A stretch of 64,000 nucleotides of DNA from positions 420,845-484,844 of the forward strand of contig CAJXSL010000002.1 of NCBI GenBank assembly GCA_913060875.1, read 5' to 3'. How positions within the stretch are numbered: the stretch's first letter is position 1; every line of letters starts with the position of its first letter. This document shows, piece after piece, positions 26,833-34,453 of the stretch. The position numbers were made by a program, and so were the translations under genes. Source of the DNA: an uncultured Desulfobacteraceae bacterium (GTDB lineage Bacteria; Desulfobacterota; Desulfobacteria; Desulfobacterales; UBA5852). The notes under the pieces were generated by a model, which made no database searches, was not told the origin of the DNA, and saw only the letters and a list, made by a program, of their open reading frames with translations.

Positions 26833-26884
26833 AACGAAATTTCGTTTTTTACGATTTTTCGTTGTCTAACAACGATTTTTCGTT
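26833..26884. promoter_or_regulatory. three tandem palindromes before the activator gene
   Basis: AACGAAATTTCGTT at 26833-26846 is a perfect 14-bp palindrome. Two near copies follow, TACGATTTTTCGTT at 26850-26863 and AACGATTTTTCGTT at 26871-26884, with starts 17 and 21 bp apart. The last ends 13 bp before the regulator's ATG. The array lies 170-225 bp upstream of the divergent hydrolase start and looks like a cooperative binding site for the regulator. Confidence 0.62.
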
Positions 26885-26896
26885 TAATTGTATCGT

Positions 26897-28537
26897 ATGG
26901 AATCGAACCACGACGACGCACCGGATTACGGGCCGCTCAAAACACTCCTGCTGGAAATGGCCCAGGAACACGGCGTTGCCGCACTTCTGGCCATGATCGT
27001 TCGCCAACTGGCCCGGCGTCCCCATGTTGCACTGGCGCGCATATGGCTGATCCAGGAAGGCGGCTGCCCTTGTCCGGCGCTGGCGGCATCATGCGACGAC
27101 AACACGAAATGCCTGCACCTGGCGGCAAGCCAAGGTCGCTCCTTGACGGACAAGAGGGCCGACTGGTCCCGCCTGAATGGCGAATTCAGCCGGTTTCCGC
27201 TGGGAAGCCGCAAGGTCGGGTGGATTGCCGCCACCGGCAAACCCGTGGAAGTAAACGACATCCAAAAAGACGCCCAATGGATCGCCAAGCCCGACTGGGC
27301 CAAACGGGAAAAAATTAGGGGCTTCGGGGGCCAGCCGCTGCTTTACAAAGGTGAGGTTCTGGGTGTTCTGGCGGTATTCACCCGCTATCGGCTGAATCAT
27401 GAAGAGCTGATCTGGATGCGGATGATTGCGGATCACGCCGCCACCGCCATTGTCAATGCAAGGGCTTTTGAAAAGATCCAGCGGCTGCAGGAGCAGCTGG
27501 AGCTGGAATGTTCCTACTTGCGGGAAGAGGTGCAGGAAGCGCGGGCCTTCGGCGACATCGTGGGGCAAAGCGATGCCCTGCAAAGTGTCCTGGAACAAGT
27601 TGATTTGGTGGCCCCAACCGATGCCAACGTCATCATCCTGGGTGAATCCGGAACGGGCAAGGAGCTAATCGCCCGGGAAATCCACCAGCGCAGTCAGCGG
27701 CACGACCGCCCGCTTATCAAAGTCAACTGTGCTTCCATCAGCAGGGAACTGTATGAAAGTGAATTTTTCGGTCATGTCAAGGGGGCGTTCAGTGGTGCGA
27801 TAAAAGACCGGGCGGGAAGGTTCGAAGCCGCCGACGGCGGGACGCTTTTTCTCGACGAAGTCGGTGAAATTCCGATTGACCTGCAAAGCAAACTCCTGCG
27901 CGTACTGCAGGAGGGCCAATACGAACGCGTCGGCGAGGAGAAGACACGGCAAGTGGATGTGCGGATCATCGCGGCCACCAACCGCGATCTGAAAAGGGAG
28001 GTTGCCAGGAGACGTTTCCGTCAGGACCTGTATTACCGCTTGAATGTTTTTCCCATCGAAGTGGCCCCGCTTCGGCTTCGCAAGGAAGATATTCCCCTGC
28101 TGGCCGAACATTTTTTGGCATTAATCCAGAAGCGAATCAACCGCAAGCTGCCGCCCTTGGCGGGGGCCCGCCTCAGGCAGCTTCAGAGATATGCCTGGCC
28201 GGGAAATGTCCGCGAACTCCAGAATGTCATCGAACGGGCGGCGATCGCCTCCCAGGGCCGCGCGCTGCGATTTGTCCTGCCCAATGATGACGGCCCCGGC
28301 AATGGACAACCGGCGGCCGCCGTCGAAATGGATCCCTCGGAGGAGTGGGTGATGCTTCCCGAATCCGAGATGAGACGGCGGGAACGACAGAACATCATCG
28401 CCGCTTTGAAAAAAAGCCACTGGAAAATCTACGGTCCGGGGGGCGCCGCGCAGTTACTCGGCATCAAGCCCACGACGCTGGCTTCACGAATAAAGAAAAT
28501 GAAGATTATGAAACCGCCGGTAGAGTCACCCATGTAA
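26897..28537 (+). CDS. sigma-54-dependent activator with GAF sensor
   Basis: A 546-aa activator with an N-terminal GAF domain (about 15-185; [36 protein letters not shown]), a short coiled coil, a AAA+ domain ([29 protein letters not shown]) and a Fis-type C-terminal helix-turn-helix ([21 protein letters not shown]). The sigma-54 contact loop reads GAFSGA instead of GAFTGA, a conservative change found in some active proteins. The ATG at 26897 is preferred over TTG 26888. It is probably autoregulated through the three palindromes directly upstream and controls the divergent hydrolase. Confidence 0.92.
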   Translation: MESNHDDAPDYGPLKTLLLEMAQEHGVAALLAMIVRQLARRPHVALARIWLIQEGGCPCPALAASCDDNTKCLHLAASQGRSLTDKRADWSRLNGEFSRFPLGSRKVGWIAATGKPVEVNDIQKDAQWIAKPDWAKREKIRGFGGQPLLYKGEVLGVLAVFTRYRLNHEELIWMRMIADHAATAIVNARAFEKIQRLQEQLELECSYLREEVQEARAFGDIVGQSDALQSVLEQVDLVAPTDANVIILGESGTGKELIAREIHQRSQRHDRPLIKVNCASISRELYESEFFGHVKGAFSGAIKDRAGRFEAADGGTLFLDEVGEIPIDLQSKLLRVLQEGQYERVGEEKTRQVDVRIIAATNRDLKREVARRRFRQDLYYRLNVFPIEVAPLRLRKEDIPLLAEHFLALIQKRINRKLPPLAGARLRQLQRYAWPGNVRELQNVIERAAIASQGRALRFVLPNDDGPGNGQPAAAVEMDPSEEWVMLPESEMRRRERQNIIAALKKSHWKIYGPGGAAQLLGIKPTTLASRIKKMKIMKPPVESPM

Positions 28538-28745
28538 ATTGGGGGAAGTTTTGCCGCCCGATTGGTCACCGGCGCTTCTTCCTTCGGTTTCCAATCCTTG
28601 GGAAAGCTTTTTCGCAATGTATCATCAGCAAGCAAACGCAGCCATAAAGACAAATTAAGGCTTTATCGAAAAAAGCGCGACGGTTATAACCATTCAGACG
28701 GCAATGCCAACCAACCTTCCAAAGGAAACAGGGGGCAGCCCCAGT

Positions 28746-30224
28746 ATGCCCAAATTCCACCGCAGCCTTCTCCCTTTCCTCACCCTTGGTATACTGACCT
28801 GGGTTCCGTCCCCGGCATGGGCCCATATGGTCAATACGGAAGTGGGGCCTTTCTATGCGGGCATGCTGCATCCCCTGATGTCCAACGAGCACCTGCTCCC
28901 CATGCTGGCCCTGGCCCTGGTGGTGAGCCAGGAGGATACCATCGCCGTTGTCGGATCGCTGATCCTTTTTCCGGCAACACTGGTCCTGGGCATACTGTGG
29001 GGCGGTTCCCTGCCGGTTCTGGACAATGGGTTTCGCCTGGCCAATCAGGCCGGCCTTGTCGTCCTGGGCGGCCTGCTCCTGTTCGCCGGCCGCCCGTCAC
29101 GTTTCCTCGCGATGGCGGCCGTTCCCCTGACCGGACTGGTCCTGGGATTCCGCAGCGGGATCGATTGGCAGGCCTCCGGGGTAGGATACGGTTTCATGCC
29201 GGGTCTGGCCCTCACCGGCCTGGTGGTCATGGCCCTGTTTGCCGGCGGCTTTCCCCGGGCAAGCGATCGATTCACCCGCGGCGCCCGCACTTTATGCGGA
29301 CTCTTTTTTGCCATCATTGGCCTGGCCATGCTCTCGGGCTACTGGGTGACGGACAGCGGCCCGATGATTCGGGGCGTCGGGCTGCCTTCGGAGGCCGATC
29401 TAACCGCCATGGTGAGGACAGCCCCCCTGCGCCCGGCCCTGCTGACGGGCGCCCTGTTCGGCGCATTCCTGTGGGGCGCCGGGCATGCCCTGACACCCGG
29501 TCACGGCAAAGCCATCGTAGGCGCCTACCTGATCGGGGCCCGCAGCACCGCCCGCCATGCCGTTTATCTCGGATTGACGGTCACGGTAACCCACACCCTG
29601 GGCGTCTTCATCCTGGGGGCCATTGCCCTTTTCGCCTCCCGCTACATCCAGCCCGAGCAGCTCTATCCCTGGCTGGGAACAGCCTCCGGTCTGATCGTCC
29701 TGATCCTGGGGGCCGTCATGCTCTACCGGCGCCTGGACGAATTTCGGAAAGGGAAAAGCCACGCCCATGATGGGCACCCCCATCCCGCAACCGACCACAA
29801 CCATGATCGGAGACCCCACAATGGCCATGATCACGGCCACGATCATTTCTCCCGCGACCATCGTCACGCGCATTCCCACCATCGGCCGGGAGACGACGGT
29901 GCGCCCATTACCTGGCGGTCTCTGATCAGCCTGGGAATTTCCGGCGGTCTGCTGCCCTGCCCGTCAGCCCTGGTGCTGCTGCTGGCCGCGGTGTCCATCC
30001 AGCGAACAGGCATCGGCATGGTCCTGGTGCTGGCCTTCAGCCTGGGGCTGGCCGGTGTCCTCACCACGGTGGGGCTGCTGTTCGTGCGGGGCCGGCTGCT
30101 GCTCGGCCGCCACCCCGCCACCGCCGAATTGGGCCGCTACCTGCCTGCGGCCAGCGCCATCGTCATTCTGATCCTCGGCATGATCCTGACCGGCGCCGCC
30201 CTCCGGCAAATCCTGATGATTTAG
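28746..30224 (+). CDS. HupE/UreJ-NicO fusion nickel/cobalt permease
   Basis: A protein of about 492 aa that appears to join two metal-transport families. After a signal peptide ending SPAWA comes a HupE/UreJ-like block (GPFYAGMLHPLMSNEHLLPML) with about six helices. From about residue 230 a NicO/RcnA-like half follows with GAGHALTPGHGKAIVGAYLI, then a cytoplasmic or periplasmic histidine- and aspartate-rich loop (about 20 His in 55 residues) and further helices (GISGGLLPCPSALVLLL). It should move Ni or Co, direction unknown. An upstream ATG at 28704 would add 14 residues. Its stop TAG is the first triplet of the repeat element that follows. Confidence 0.83.
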   Translation: MPKFHRSLLPFLTLGILTWVPSPAWAHMVNTEVGPFYAGMLHPLMSNEHLLPMLALALVVSQEDTIAVVGSLILFPATLVLGILWGGSLPVLDNGFRLANQAGLVVLGGLLLFAGRPSRFLAMAAVPLTGLVLGFRSGIDWQASGVGYGFMPGLALTGLVVMALFAGGFPRASDRFTRGARTLCGLFFAIIGLAMLSGYWVTDSGPMIRGVGLPSEADLTAMVRTAPLRPALLTGALFGAFLWGAGHALTPGHGKAIVGAYLIGARSTARHAVYLGLTVTVTHTLGVFILGAIALFASRYIQPEQLYPWLGTASGLIVLILGAVMLYRRLDEFRKGKSHAHDGHPHPATDHNHDRRPHNGHDHGHDHFSRDHRHAHSHHRPGDDGAPITWRSLISLGISGGLLPCPSALVLLLAAVSIQRTGIGMVLVLAFSLGLAGVLTTVGLLFVRGRLLLGRHPATAELGRYLPAASAIVILILGMILTGAALRQILMI

Positions 30225-30418
30225 TGTTCGTCCAGAGAGGGTCGATTTTGGGTTCCGAGCAAGGCCTGAGCGATTTTTCCCGCTTCGCGGGATCATATCC
30301 CGCCTGATTTATTCTCTGCGGTGGGGGGAAACCGCAGGAATAGGGGACTATTGCGATGATTTCAAAAAAGCGAAAACGCCGCTCGGGGCCAAAAGATGCC
30401 ATTTATGGATGGACACTA
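30222..30418. mobile_element. MITE-like element, 197 bp, supplying both flanking stop codons
   Basis: Terminal inverted repeats TAGTGTTCGTCCA (30222-30234) and TGGATGGACACTA (30406-30418) match at 11 of 13 positions. The interior has no gene and holds a hairpin CCCGC-TTC-GCGGG. The first three bases of each end, read outward from each flanking gene, are the TAG stop codons of the metal permease (+) and of dctM (-). No transposase is encoded, so this would be a non-autonomous element or a structured bidirectional terminator. Confidence 0.55.
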
Positions 30419-31699
30419 CTTAAGGAAAAAGAGGCTCAACTGGGGCCAGTAGGTGATGACGATAACAGCCGCCAGCAGCACCAGCATAAACGGGATCGTT
30501 GCCCGATAGAGCTCGGCCACCGGCTTTTCAAACCGATAGCTGGCAATAAAGAGGTTCATGCCCACCGGTGGGGTGAAATAGCCGATCTGCATGTTGGCCA
30601 GAAAAATGATGCCGAGATGAACGGGATTGACCCCGTAGCTGACCGCCACCGGGAGGATCAGGGGTATCATGATCACCAGGGCGGAAAAGATGTCCAGGAT
30701 GGCCCCCAGCAGCAGCAGCAAAATATTGAGCAGGATGAGGAAGAGGATTTTGTCGCTGACCAGCCGTTGGATCAGGTTGAAAAGACGCATGGGAACTTCG
30801 GCGTCGATCAGGTAATTGGTAAAGGCCAGCGATACCCCCAGGATGAGCAGGATGCCGCCCACCATCACCATGGAATCCCGCATGATGGCGGGAAGCTGGC
30901 TGATGCGAATTTCCCGGTACACGAAAACCTCCACCACCACGACGTATGCGGCAGTGATGACGGCGGCTTCCGATATGGCCAGATAACCGCTGTAAATTCC
31001 GGCCAGCAGAAAAATCGGCAGCGGCAGCTCCCAGATGGCGGCACGCAGGGCGGCAAACGCTTCCCGGACGGAAAAGGCCTCCCGTGAACGCGTCATGCCG
31101 CGATTCGTCCAGAGACTCCAGCAGGACAGCATCACCAGCATGAGAAGCCCCGGCAGCAATCCGGCCCAGAACAGGTCCTCGATGGCAAAAACCGGTCCGA
31201 CCCCCAACTGCTGGGCGATGACGCCGTACAGAATCAGGGGGACGGAGGGCGGGAAAAGGAGCCCCAGGCTCCCCGAGGAGGTGACGAGCCCCAGGCTGAA
31301 ACGCTCATGGTAGCCGTCCCGGGTCAGGGCCGGGTAAAGCAGCGCGCCCAGGGCCACGATCGTGACCCCGGAAGCACCGGTAAAGGCGGTGAACAGCGCG
31401 CAGGCCACCAGGGAAACCACCGCCAGGCCGCCGGGCATCCATCCCAGGAAAACCCGGGTCAGCCGCACCAGGCGCTCCGATGTCCGGCTGCTCCCCACGA
31501 CATAACCGGCAAAGGCAAAAAACGGCAGGGCCAGCAGCAGGGGCATATCGGCAATGCGGTAAATCTCGATGGCCACCGCCGAGAGATCGATGCCCTGGGA
31601 ATAAAAGCCCACCATGGCCACCGCCAGGAGAACGGTAAAAAGGGGGGCGCCCAGAATGGCCAATAGGATCAGCAGAAACGACAGGAGGATGGCGGTCAC
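30416..31699 (-). CDS. dctM: TRAP transporter large permease DctM
   Basis: A 427-aa membrane protein with about 12 helices and the DctM patterns LALPFFAFAGYVVG, TGASGVTIVALGALLYPAL, SGSLGLLFPPSVPLILYG, and the C-terminal PVGMNLFIASYRF. It forms the substrate channel of a sodium- or proton-driven TRAP system. The start is GTG at 31699, overlapping the DctQ stop by 4 bp. The stop is the TAG of the inverted repeat at 30406-30418. Confidence 0.94.
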   Translation of the reverse strand: MTAILLSFLLILLAILGAPLFTVLLAVAMVGFYSQGIDLSAVAIEIYRIADMPLLLALPFFAFAGYVVGSSRTSERLVRLTRVFLGWMPGGLAVVSLVACALFTAFTGASGVTIVALGALLYPALTRDGYHERFSLGLVTSSGSLGLLFPPSVPLILYGVIAQQLGVGPVFAIEDLFWAGLLPGLLMLVMLSCWSLWTNRGMTRSREAFSVREAFAALRAAIWELPLPIFLLAGIYSGYLAISEAAVITAAYVVVVEVFVYREIRISQLPAIMRDSMVMVGGILLILGVSLAFTNYLIDAEVPMRLFNLIQRLVSDKILFLILLNILLLLLGAILDIFSALVIMIPLILPVAVSYGVNPVHLGIIFLANMQIGYFTPPVGMNLFIASYRFEKPVAELYRATIPFMLVLLAAVIVITYWPQLSLFFLK

Positions 31700-32205
31700 G
31701 GCACCGCCTTCCGCCCCGGGGCAAGGGTCATCAGAAACTGGGTGAAATAACGCGCGGCAATGATGAAAAAGGCCAGTGGCAATACCGACTCACAGACCCA
31801 GTAGGGCACCCGGGCAAAAGCCAGACCACCGGCATTGTATTCCATGATGACAAATTGCAGGCAATAGTAGGCGGCGGCGATACAAACGCCCCCGGCAAAA
31901 AGAGTGGTCAGGCTCTCCGCCGCCCGCCGCCACCCGGGCGAGAGAAAACGGGTCACCAGATCCACACTGATGTGCTTGCGCTGCCGGGTGGCCACCATGG
32001 ACCCGGCCATGCCGAGCCACAGCACCATCAGGCGCACCAGGATATCGCCCCACACGAGACCGGTGCCCAAGAGGTTGCGCAAAACGATCTGGTAAAGGGC
32101 CAGCCCCATGGTCGCCGTCAGCATCAGCGCGATCAGCAGGTCCTCCACCCGATGAATCACCAGCAGGGCCAGTTTCAGGCGGGATGCCGTGGGACCGTTA
32201 GTCAT
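31696..32205 (-). CDS. dctQ: TRAP transporter small permease DctQ
   Basis: A 169-aa protein with four membrane helices and the DctQ motif GDILVRLMVLWLGMAGSMVATRQRKHISVDL. The ATG at 32205 overlaps the dctP end by 8 bp; the longer frame to 32334 is out-of-frame dctP sequence. It pairs with DctM in the inner membrane. Confidence 0.9.
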   Translation of the reverse strand: MTNGPTASRLKLALLVIHRVEDLLIALMLTATMGLALYQIVLRNLLGTGLVWGDILVRLMVLWLGMAGSMVATRQRKHISVDLVTRFLSPGWRRAAESLTTLFAGGVCIAAAYYCLQFVIMEYNAGGLAFARVPYWVCESVLPLAFFIIAARYFTQFLMTLAPGRKAVP

Positions 32206-33217
32206 GCTTGCGGGCCTGTTGGGATCGATAGTCGTCAAGATGGGATTCCAGCATCTCCACCATGGCGGGACTGATAAAGCCCCCGTCGATGATCTGCTGA
32301 TTGACGGAGGCGGCCAGCTCATACCAGGCCGCAAGACTCTCCTTGCCGGGTTCGATGAATTGAATCCCCTGGGACCGGATCGCTTCCAGCGCCTTGGTGT
32401 TGTCCGCCCGGTTCATGGCGTCCATCTCGCGCCAGGCCTGCCCCATGACTGCCCGCACAATGGCCTGGTCTTCCGGAGCGATACGGGCAAAGGCCTTACG
32501 GTCGATGGCCAGGATGCCGTAGATATAGACGATGGGGATCTGGGTGAGGTATTTTACCTGGGTGTGCCACTGCAGCACGATGGCCCCCACCGGGCTGATG
32601 GCCACCGTGTCGATCAATCCGGTCTGCAATCCCGTGCGCACGTCGGCGATGGGCAGGGAAATGGGATTGATGCCGAATCCCTCCATCGCCTTCATGATCA
32701 TCTTGTCGTGGGCCGGAATCCAGATCTTGAGCTGTTTGAGGGTGTCCACATCCGTCACCGGTTCATTGGACAGGATATAGGAAAAACCGCCGTCGGCCAT
32801 GCCGAATGTGACAAAACCGTTTTCCTCCAGACCTTTCAGGATGATCGGGTCCATCTGCCGGCGGACATAATCCACTTCCTCCATGGACTTGAATTTGAGG
32901 GGCATGGCATAGATCTGGGTGTCGGGATAGTAGCCCGACAGGGTCCCACCGGAAAAAGCGCCGCCCTGCAACTGGCCAACCCGGATTTTGCGCAGCACCG
33001 CCTGGTCGTTGCCCATGACACCGCCGGGGTAGAATTTGAAGCGCACGCGGTTTTCGGTCGCCTGGGCGACCTTGTCGGCGCCTTCCCGCATCTTCTGCAT
33101 CCAGCCGGAGCCTTCCGGGGACAGGGTTGCAATTTTAAGGCGGGCCGCCTGGGATGGCCCGGTGAGCATCAGCGCAAGGATTGTCGCCGTAAGGCACAGC
33201 CAATTCAAACGAAGCAT
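32198..33217 (-). CDS. dctP: TRAP solute-binding protein DctP
   Basis: A 339-aa periplasmic receptor. After a signal peptide ending SQA it reads ARLKIATLSPEGSGWMQKMREG, and later has VRFKFYPGGVMGNDQAVLRK and GMADGGFSYILSN, the usual DctP frame. The C-terminal helix region ends near residue 330. Its operon also encodes the TatT lipoprotein, which marks the TPAT variety of TRAP systems. The ligand cannot be read from the sequence. Confidence 0.92.
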   Translation of the reverse strand: MLRLNWLCLTATILALMLTGPSQAARLKIATLSPEGSGWMQKMREGADKVAQATENRVRFKFYPGGVMGNDQAVLRKIRVGQLQGGAFSGGTLSGYYPDTQIYAMPLKFKSMEEVDYVRRQMDPIILKGLEENGFVTFGMADGGFSYILSNEPVTDVDTLKQLKIWIPAHDKMIMKAMEGFGINPISLPIADVRTGLQTGLIDTVAISPVGAIVLQWHTQVKYLTQIPIVYIYGILAIDRKAFARIAPEDQAIVRAVMGQAWREMDAMNRADNTKALEAIRSQGIQFIEPGKESLAAWYELAASVNQQIIDGGFISPAMVEMLESHLDDYRSQQARKHD

Positions 33218-33280
33218 GATTCATCCTTCCCGTTTTTCACATTCCCACTGCATGAAACATCGGCGGATTGGTGTTCTTCT

Positions 33281-34171
33281 TTAGAAATAATCATCGGCTC
33301 CGGCCATCAATACGCGCGCCCGTTCCTGGGCCAACGTGTTCTGGAGAACCAGTTCGGGCACGCGGGGATCGGCCGCCAGGACCTCGCGAAGCAGTCGATC
33401 GTGAAGGTCACGGTCGTACATCATACGGGCGTACTGCTGGGCATAGACCACCTTGGCCATCAGGTTGGCGCCCTGTGAAATGTCGATGGCGCGGTCGAAA
33501 TGCTGCCGGGCCACCTCGGGTTTGCCCCCCAGGGCCGGCGGCACCAGAATGGCAAACGTGCCCATGTAAAGGTGAGCACTGCCCTGCTGATAGGTTTCGT
33601 CGATGTCGACGACCCGCTGCATGATGGCTTCCACCCGTGCGAGCTCGGCCACGGCTTCGAGGTCGTCCTTATGGGCCTGGATCCAGCCGGCCCAGGCCGA
33701 CCCCAGCGTGAAAAAAACCGGCACATCATCCGTTTTCATCTCATGGATACGGGCTTCGAAAACCTCGAATTCGCTCTGCCGCAGACCGCAGTCCTCCGGA
33801 TAGCGGACACACAGGGCGCGCTCGGCATAATCGAGGGCCCGCGCGGAAAGTTTGCGGGCCCGCTCCGGCGTTTCCACAAACGCTGCGCTGTAGGTGCTGT
33901 AGAGCTTGGCCGCCTTGATCAGCAGCGTTTCATTTTCAGGGTCGTTGTGAATCATGCCGTCCAGCATCAGCAGATAGGCCGGCCCGCCGGCCTTGACCGT
34001 ATCGGGGTCATCGTTGTTGGCAATGGCCTGGGAAAGACTGTCAGCCAGATCGCCGGCGGCCATGGAAACGATACGACTGCAACCCGGCAGCAGAAAAAGG
34101 GTCAACAACAACAGGACAGTCAGCCCCGGGTCGATCCAGCGTCGACATGCCGATGTGGTCTTGTTTCGCAT
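33281..34171 (-). CDS. TatT-type TRAP-associated TPR lipoprotein
   Basis: A 296-aa lipoprotein with lipobox LLPGCSR. The body is helical with tetratricopeptide character (AALKLY-type helices, RALDYAERAL, VEAIMQRVVDIDETYQQG, HFDRAIDISQGANLMAKV) and matches the TAtT component described for Treponema pallidum, which trimerises and docks onto the TRAP binding protein. The ATG at 34171 follows GAGGAAA; a longer frame to 34228 lacks a signal. It is the first gene of the TRAP operon, 63 bp before dctP. Confidence 0.87.
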   Translation of the reverse strand: MRNKTTSACRRWIDPGLTVLLLLTLFLLPGCSRIVSMAAGDLADSLSQAIANNDDPDTVKAGGPAYLLMLDGMIHNDPENETLLIKAAKLYSTYSAAFVETPERARKLSARALDYAERALCVRYPEDCGLRQSEFEVFEARIHEMKTDDVPVFFTLGSAWAGWIQAHKDDLEAVAELARVEAIMQRVVDIDETYQQGSAHLYMGTFAILVPPALGGKPEVARQHFDRAIDISQGANLMAKVVYAQQYARMMYDRDLHDRLLREVLAADPRVPELVLQNTLAQERARVLMAGADDYF

Positions 34172-34385
34172 CAGGATGATTTCCTCAAAAACGCCATTCT
34201 TCGTCCGTCGAAAGAGGTGGGTCAGCATGACAGCGCGTCGCCCGCCCCGTCTGGGTCCGTTCGTTCAGGAGTTCCATAAAGCAAATCGACGAAAATTGCA
34301 AAACCGTAGCGGGATTACGTTAGGAAACGATTTGGATGCTCATCCAGGCAGGACGGCGGACTTGAATGGCTAGGATTCCGCCGCT

Positions 34386-34453
34386 TATCCGGATATTTCA
34401 CGAGTTCGAGATGTTCATTGGTGTAGAAAAAATTTCATGCAATGTTCGGGCTA
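34386..34453 (-). mobile_element. short copy of a MITE-like element at the transglycosylase stop
   Basis: Read on the minus strand, the transglycosylase stop TAG opens the element (TAGCCCGAACATTGCATG...TTTTTTCTACA), which then joins CAATGAACATCTCGA and a GTGAAATATCCGGATA end. The same two ends, 262 bp apart, bound the element at 43839-44100. This copy is 68 bp and looks like an internal deletion derivative. Confidence 0.6.

Noticed and set aside
28562..29770. 402-aa open frame on the plus strand
   Set aside because: Out of frame over the metal permease gene; Pro/Arg/Gly-rich shadow.
32189..33478. 429-aa open frame on the plus strand
   Set aside because: Antisense to dctP; no recognised motif and histidine-rich composition typical of antisense frames.
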